Source of the DNA: an uncultured Bacteroides sp.
Lineage (GTDB): Bacteria > Bacteroidota > Bacteroidia > Bacteroidales > Bacteroidaceae
DNA length: 8,515 bases
Direction: 5' to 3'
Assembly: GCA_934716785.1 (NCBI GenBank)
Contig: CAKUYM010000179.1
Location: 1 to 8,515, forward strand
In this document: piece by piece, positions 5,851 through 8,515 of the stretch
How positions within the stretch are numbered: position 1 is the stretch's first letter
Layout of the letters: each line of letters starts with the position of its first letter
Notes under the pieces: generated by a model
The model's input: the letters and a program-made list of their open reading frames with translations, nothing else
What the model was told of the DNA's origin: nothing
Databases searched by the model: none
Program-made: the position numbers and the translations under genes

Positions 5851-7317
5851 TTATAAGTCAAACCACATCTTTTCCCAGATTTTGGGAGATTCTTTAGGTG
5901 CGTTAGGATTAGAAGTCATCTCCTCAGGACTATATTCCCATCTGCGAATAAGTTCGCGAGAAGTAGCTTCTGACGGTACGGTAAGTGCCGGAACCTCATT
6001 CCCATTAGCTCCCGATCTTCTCCATTGTACAAACTCATCCAATGGTCTGTCCATCAAGTCAATCCATTGTTGGATATGAATCTCATATAGGGCTTGTTCT
6101 GATGATAATGTATTCAAATCAGGCAAACCATCTATAAATGCAGTTGTCTCTGTAGCATTAGCTTCATAAAAATCACAAGCAGCTTTAATGGCCTTCTTGT
6201 ACAACTCATTAGCTTTCGTCAAATCGGCACTTACTCCCAATCCACGGGCATATGCTTCTGCCTCAAAGAACAATTGTTCTTGATAAGAATAGATCAGTTC
6301 GGGGGCATCTTTCCTAAAAAGATACTCGCTTATGACAGAAGATAACAAATCTGCATTCTCATCCTCTTCAGCAGCTTCACGAGTGTCCAGCCCACGATAT
6401 ACTCCGTCAATTCCCGGTTCAAAATATCTGGAAATACGAGAGTCATTACGTTCCTGCATAGGTTTGAAAACACTATTGTTTGCAAAAAACATGATATTGA
6501 TGCCATTGGTATACTTCTCCAATATCTTATATTTGGGGTTCTCATTGCCGGCAGTTTCCAAATAAGGGAATTGGAAATTGTCATCAGCCGAGCTCACCAT
6601 GCCGCCATCGGTTATCAACTTTCCAATCTGTTCAGCCTTTGTTGGATCTTTATCCACCATCACCATCAGAGTTCTGAATTTTAATGATTTGGCAAGACGA
6701 GCCCATTTCTGCATATCACCCTTATAGTAAATGTCATAGTCGGTAATTGCCAAAGGATCATTTGCATCAATTTCATTCAATGCTTCGTCCAACAAACTTA
6801 TTACACCATTCAACACAACTTCCTGAGAATCGAATTTGGGATACTTAATACTCTCCACCCAAGCTTCTGTGAAAGGAACATCTCCCCATATCATTGTTGC
6901 TTCATAAAGATGTTCTGCTAAGACTATTTTACATTGAGCTATTGCGTTATGGTTGACAGGGGTGGCTTCTTGAGCATTCTTTATAGCCAACTGCAGATTA
7001 TTACCTCCGACGGAATAGTAATGTTTCCAAGTATTACCAATACTATATGGACTTATGTCATAAGATGCTTCTCCCCAACCTCCGTAATCATCTCCACCGT
7101 CTGCTTGGCACTGAGTACTTTGTGAAAAAGGAATATAAGAATCTCCTCCGGTGCGACTACCGGCCCAGTTCACCGCTACATAATTAAATAAATATCCCGG
7201 TTCTACCTTCTCTGCAGAGTTTGGACTGTGATTAATATCCAACCAGTCGCTGCATGAACTCAAGACGGTACATGCCAATACGACTGCTATAGTATATATT
7301 GATCTTCTATTTTTCAT
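5851..7317 (-). CDS. SusD/RagB-like nutrient-binding outer-membrane lipoprotein
   Basis: This encodes a 488-residue cell-surface lipoprotein that acts as the substrate-capturing lid on the SusC-like channel encoded just upstream. The signal peptide ends in the lipobox LSSC, with Cys22 lipidated. The following SDWLDI contains acidic residues as expected for Bacteroidetes lipoproteins exported to the surface. The family start LDINHSPNSAEKVEPGYLF is seen at 26-44. Other family features are the helical WARLAKSLKFRTLM region (about 205-218), DSRISRYFEP (about 292-301), and the C-terminal WIDLMDRPLDEFVQWRRSG (about 418-436). The WRR(S/T)G ending is typical of the SusD-like 2 type. Tetratricopeptide-like helices make up most of the fold. 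The gene starts 23 nt after the susC stop and is followed by a hairpin terminator, so it ends the operon. No glycoside hydrolase or surface glycan-binding gene follows. The ligand could be glycan or peptide and is not predictable. Confidence 0.94.
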   Translation of the reverse strand: MKNRRSIYTIAVVLACTVLSSCSDWLDINHSPNSAEKVEPGYLFNYVAVNWAGSRTGGDSYIPFSQSTQCQADGGDDYGGWGEASYDISPYSIGNTWKHYYSVGGNNLQLAIKNAQEATPVNHNAIAQCKIVLAEHLYEATMIWGDVPFTEAWVESIKYPKFDSQEVVLNGVISLLDEALNEIDANDPLAITDYDIYYKGDMQKWARLAKSLKFRTLMVMVDKDPTKAEQIGKLITDGGMVSSADDNFQFPYLETAGNENPKYKILEKYTNGINIMFFANNSVFKPMQERNDSRISRYFEPGIDGVYRGLDTREAAEEDENADLLSSVISEYLFRKDAPELIYSYQEQLFFEAEAYARGLGVSADLTKANELYKKAIKAACDFYEANATETTAFIDGLPDLNTLSSEQALYEIHIQQWIDLMDRPLDEFVQWRRSGANGNEVPALTVPSEATSRELIRRWEYSPEEMTSNPNAPKESPKIWEKMWFDL

Positions 7318-7340
7318 AATTATTTCACTTTGAAAATTTA

Positions 7341-8515
7341 TTATAATGTCAATCTAACGTTAAATCCGAAACTTCTTGTTGTCGGGATGCTGTTGAACTC
7401 AACTCCTCCACCGATCTGTGCGGGACCAAAGAAGTTGGCTTCCGGATCAATGTGAGGAACATGGTCCTTTATAATCCAAAGATTACGTGCCTCAAAACCT
7501 AAATCAATAGACTTGACAAGGAAACTTCTAAACCATTTTCTTGGGAAGCTATAAGAGAAATTCAACTCACGTAATTTAACATAAGAAGCATCGAAGATGT
7601 TACCTTCATTATTGCTTGATTTTGCGATATGTCCCCAATAATCCTGTATGCTTTTAACCGGCACATCATTCGTTCTATAAGTTCCATCAGACTGCAAGAT
7701 AACTCCCGGCTCTATAAACGATGCGTCTTCACGATGGGCAGCTGTTTCCGCAGCAAGTCCGGAAGTACGCAAACTGCCTACTGTTTGAGAATAGAGAGAA
7801 CCACCTTGGCGGATATCTATCAAGAAGCTCAAAGTAAATCCTTTGTAAGAGAATGTATTGTTAATACCCATTGTGAAATCAGGATAGACATCACCCAAAC
7901 GTACATTATTTACAGTCTCGCGGAGTCCGGTCTTTTCATTGATAACATAATTGCCTGCGTCATCGCGTTTCCAACCTGTACCATACAGACCGAATGAACC
8001 GCCAACCTCTGCTTTAATTTGCAATCCGCTCAATCCACTTGTCAATGAGTATTCATCCAATCCTTCGGCCAACTCATCAACTTTTTGGGTGTTTTTAGCA
8101 AAAGTGGTTTCTAAATCCCATTTAAAGTCTTTTGTTTGTACAGGAGTGATTCCTAATGCAATCTCGATACCTTTGTTGGATACTTTTCCTGCATTGATAT
8201 TATTGGCAAAATATCCGGTAGACAGAGGTACGTCAATGCTTACGATCTGATTTTTGGTTACACTCTTATAATAAGTAAAGTCTAAGCGGACACGATTCTG
8301 GAAGAAACGTAAGTCGGTACCGATTTCGAACGAAGACTGGTTTTGCGGTTTAAGATTCTCGTTCGGCAATACACGCGGACCGGTAAATCCTACCAATCCA
8401 TTATGAGGGAAGACATTCGTCAAGCTATACTGCAAGAAGTATGAATTGACCGGGCTGTATTGGAATGCCAACTGATATGGTTCTTCATCACTACCTACAT
8501 TAGCATAGCTCATAC
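7341..8515 (-). CDS. SusC/RagA-like TonB-dependent receptor, C-terminal part only
   Basis: Only the last 391 or so codons are in the window; the gene continues past the right edge, so its signal peptide, plug domain and early barrel strands are unseen. The visible part is outer-membrane beta-barrel with family signatures: LPNENLKPQNQSSFEIGTDL, a TYYKSVTKNQI strand, GYFANNINAGKVSNKGIE, GDVYPDFTMGINNTFSYKGF, and the closing YVKLRELNFSYSFP and GFEARNLWI segments. With the SusD-like partner it imports a bound oligomer across the outer membrane using TonB energy. The final residues FGFNVRLTL form the last strand but end in Leu, where many barrels end in an aromatic residue. The Met at 8513 is internal: the preceding bases keep the frame open and barrel sequence does not begin a protein this way. 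The promoter and any cognate anti-sigma or hybrid two-component regulator lie outside. Confidence 0.95.
   Translation of the reverse strand, partial: MSYANVGSDEEPYQLAFQYSPVNSYFLQYSLTNVFPHNGLVGFTGPRVLPNENLKPQNQSSFEIGTDLRFFQNRVRLDFTYYKSVTKNQIVSIDVPLSTGYFANNINAGKVSNKGIEIALGITPVQTKDFKWDLETTFAKNTQKVDELAEGLDEYSLTSGLSGLQIKAEVGGSFGLYGTGWKRDDAGNYVINEKTGLRETVNNVRLGDVYPDFTMGINNTFSYKGFTLSFLIDIRQGGSLYSQTVGSLRTSGLAAETAAHREDASFIEPGVILQSDGTYRTNDVPVKSIQDYWGHIAKSSNNEGNIFDASYVKLRELNFSYSFPRKWFRSFLVKSIDLGFEARNLWIIKDHVPHIDPEANFFGPAQIGGGVEFNSIPTTRSFGFNVRLTL

Noticed and set aside
8511..8513. ATG as the start of the SusC-like gene
   Set aside because: It falls in the middle of the beta-barrel sequence. The frame stays open to the window edge and the plug domain must lie further upstream.
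1..8515. CRISPR arrays, insertion sequences, integrases, toxin-antitoxin or defence genes
   Set aside because: I looked for regularly spaced repeats, terminal inverted repeats with transposase motifs, and nuclease or recombinase signatures on both strands and found none. The only long inverted repeats are the two terminators.

Overview
The window looks like a chromosomal segment of a Bacteroides species or a close relative in the Bacteroidales. The evidence is a SusC/SusD outer-membrane pair, Bacteroides-type -7 promoter boxes (TAnnTTTG), A/T-rich leaders without Shine-Dalgarno sequences, a Bacteroides-like thymidine kinase, and proteins that appear specific to Bacteroidetes. The species cannot be fixed from the sequence alone.

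Layout. (1) 1-61, minus: the 5' part of a tRNA-Lys(UUU) gene that runs off the left edge. Its own promoter, with both boxes and a 19-nt spacer, lies at 101-131. (2) 165-1907, minus: tdk (type II thymidine kinase), then 18 nt later an AI-2E/PerM-family membrane protein. This is probably one operon. (3) 1908-2040: a divergent intergenic region with a tdk -7 box and four GCACA-type half-sites in alternating orientation. (4) 2041-4265, plus: an uncharacterised helical protein with a Val/Glu-rich linker, rsmI (16S rRNA C1402 2'-O-methyltransferase), and a coiled-coil lipoprotein. The group is closely spaced and closed by a strong intrinsic terminator at 4288-4342. (5) 4371-5063, plus: a YjjG-like HAD nucleotidase. 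Its ATG lies just beyond that terminator; the longer upstream open frame is not real. (6) 5125-5775, plus: a MarC-family membrane protein with a -7 box. (7) 5791-5833: a near-perfect hairpin that probably terminates transcription from both sides. (8) 5851-8515, minus: susD-like lipoprotein gene, and upstream of it the 3' part of a susC-like TonB-dependent receptor gene cut by the right edge.

How the parts relate. Left of about 5.8 kb the content is housekeeping (tRNA, nucleotide salvage and clean-up, ribosome modification) mixed with envelope proteins. Right of it is a nutrient-uptake locus: SusC forms the outer-membrane channel and SusD the surface lid that captures substrate. No degradative enzyme follows susD before the terminator, so the substrate cannot be read from this window.

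I see no CRISPR array, insertion sequence, phage gene, toxin-antitoxin pair or recognisable defence system. Nothing here convincingly makes up a new multi-gene system. The best leads are the half-site cluster between tdk and its divergent neighbour, the uncharacterised protein at 2041-2688, the coiled-coil lipoprotein, and the duplicated tRNA 5' end in the tRNA-Lys leader.
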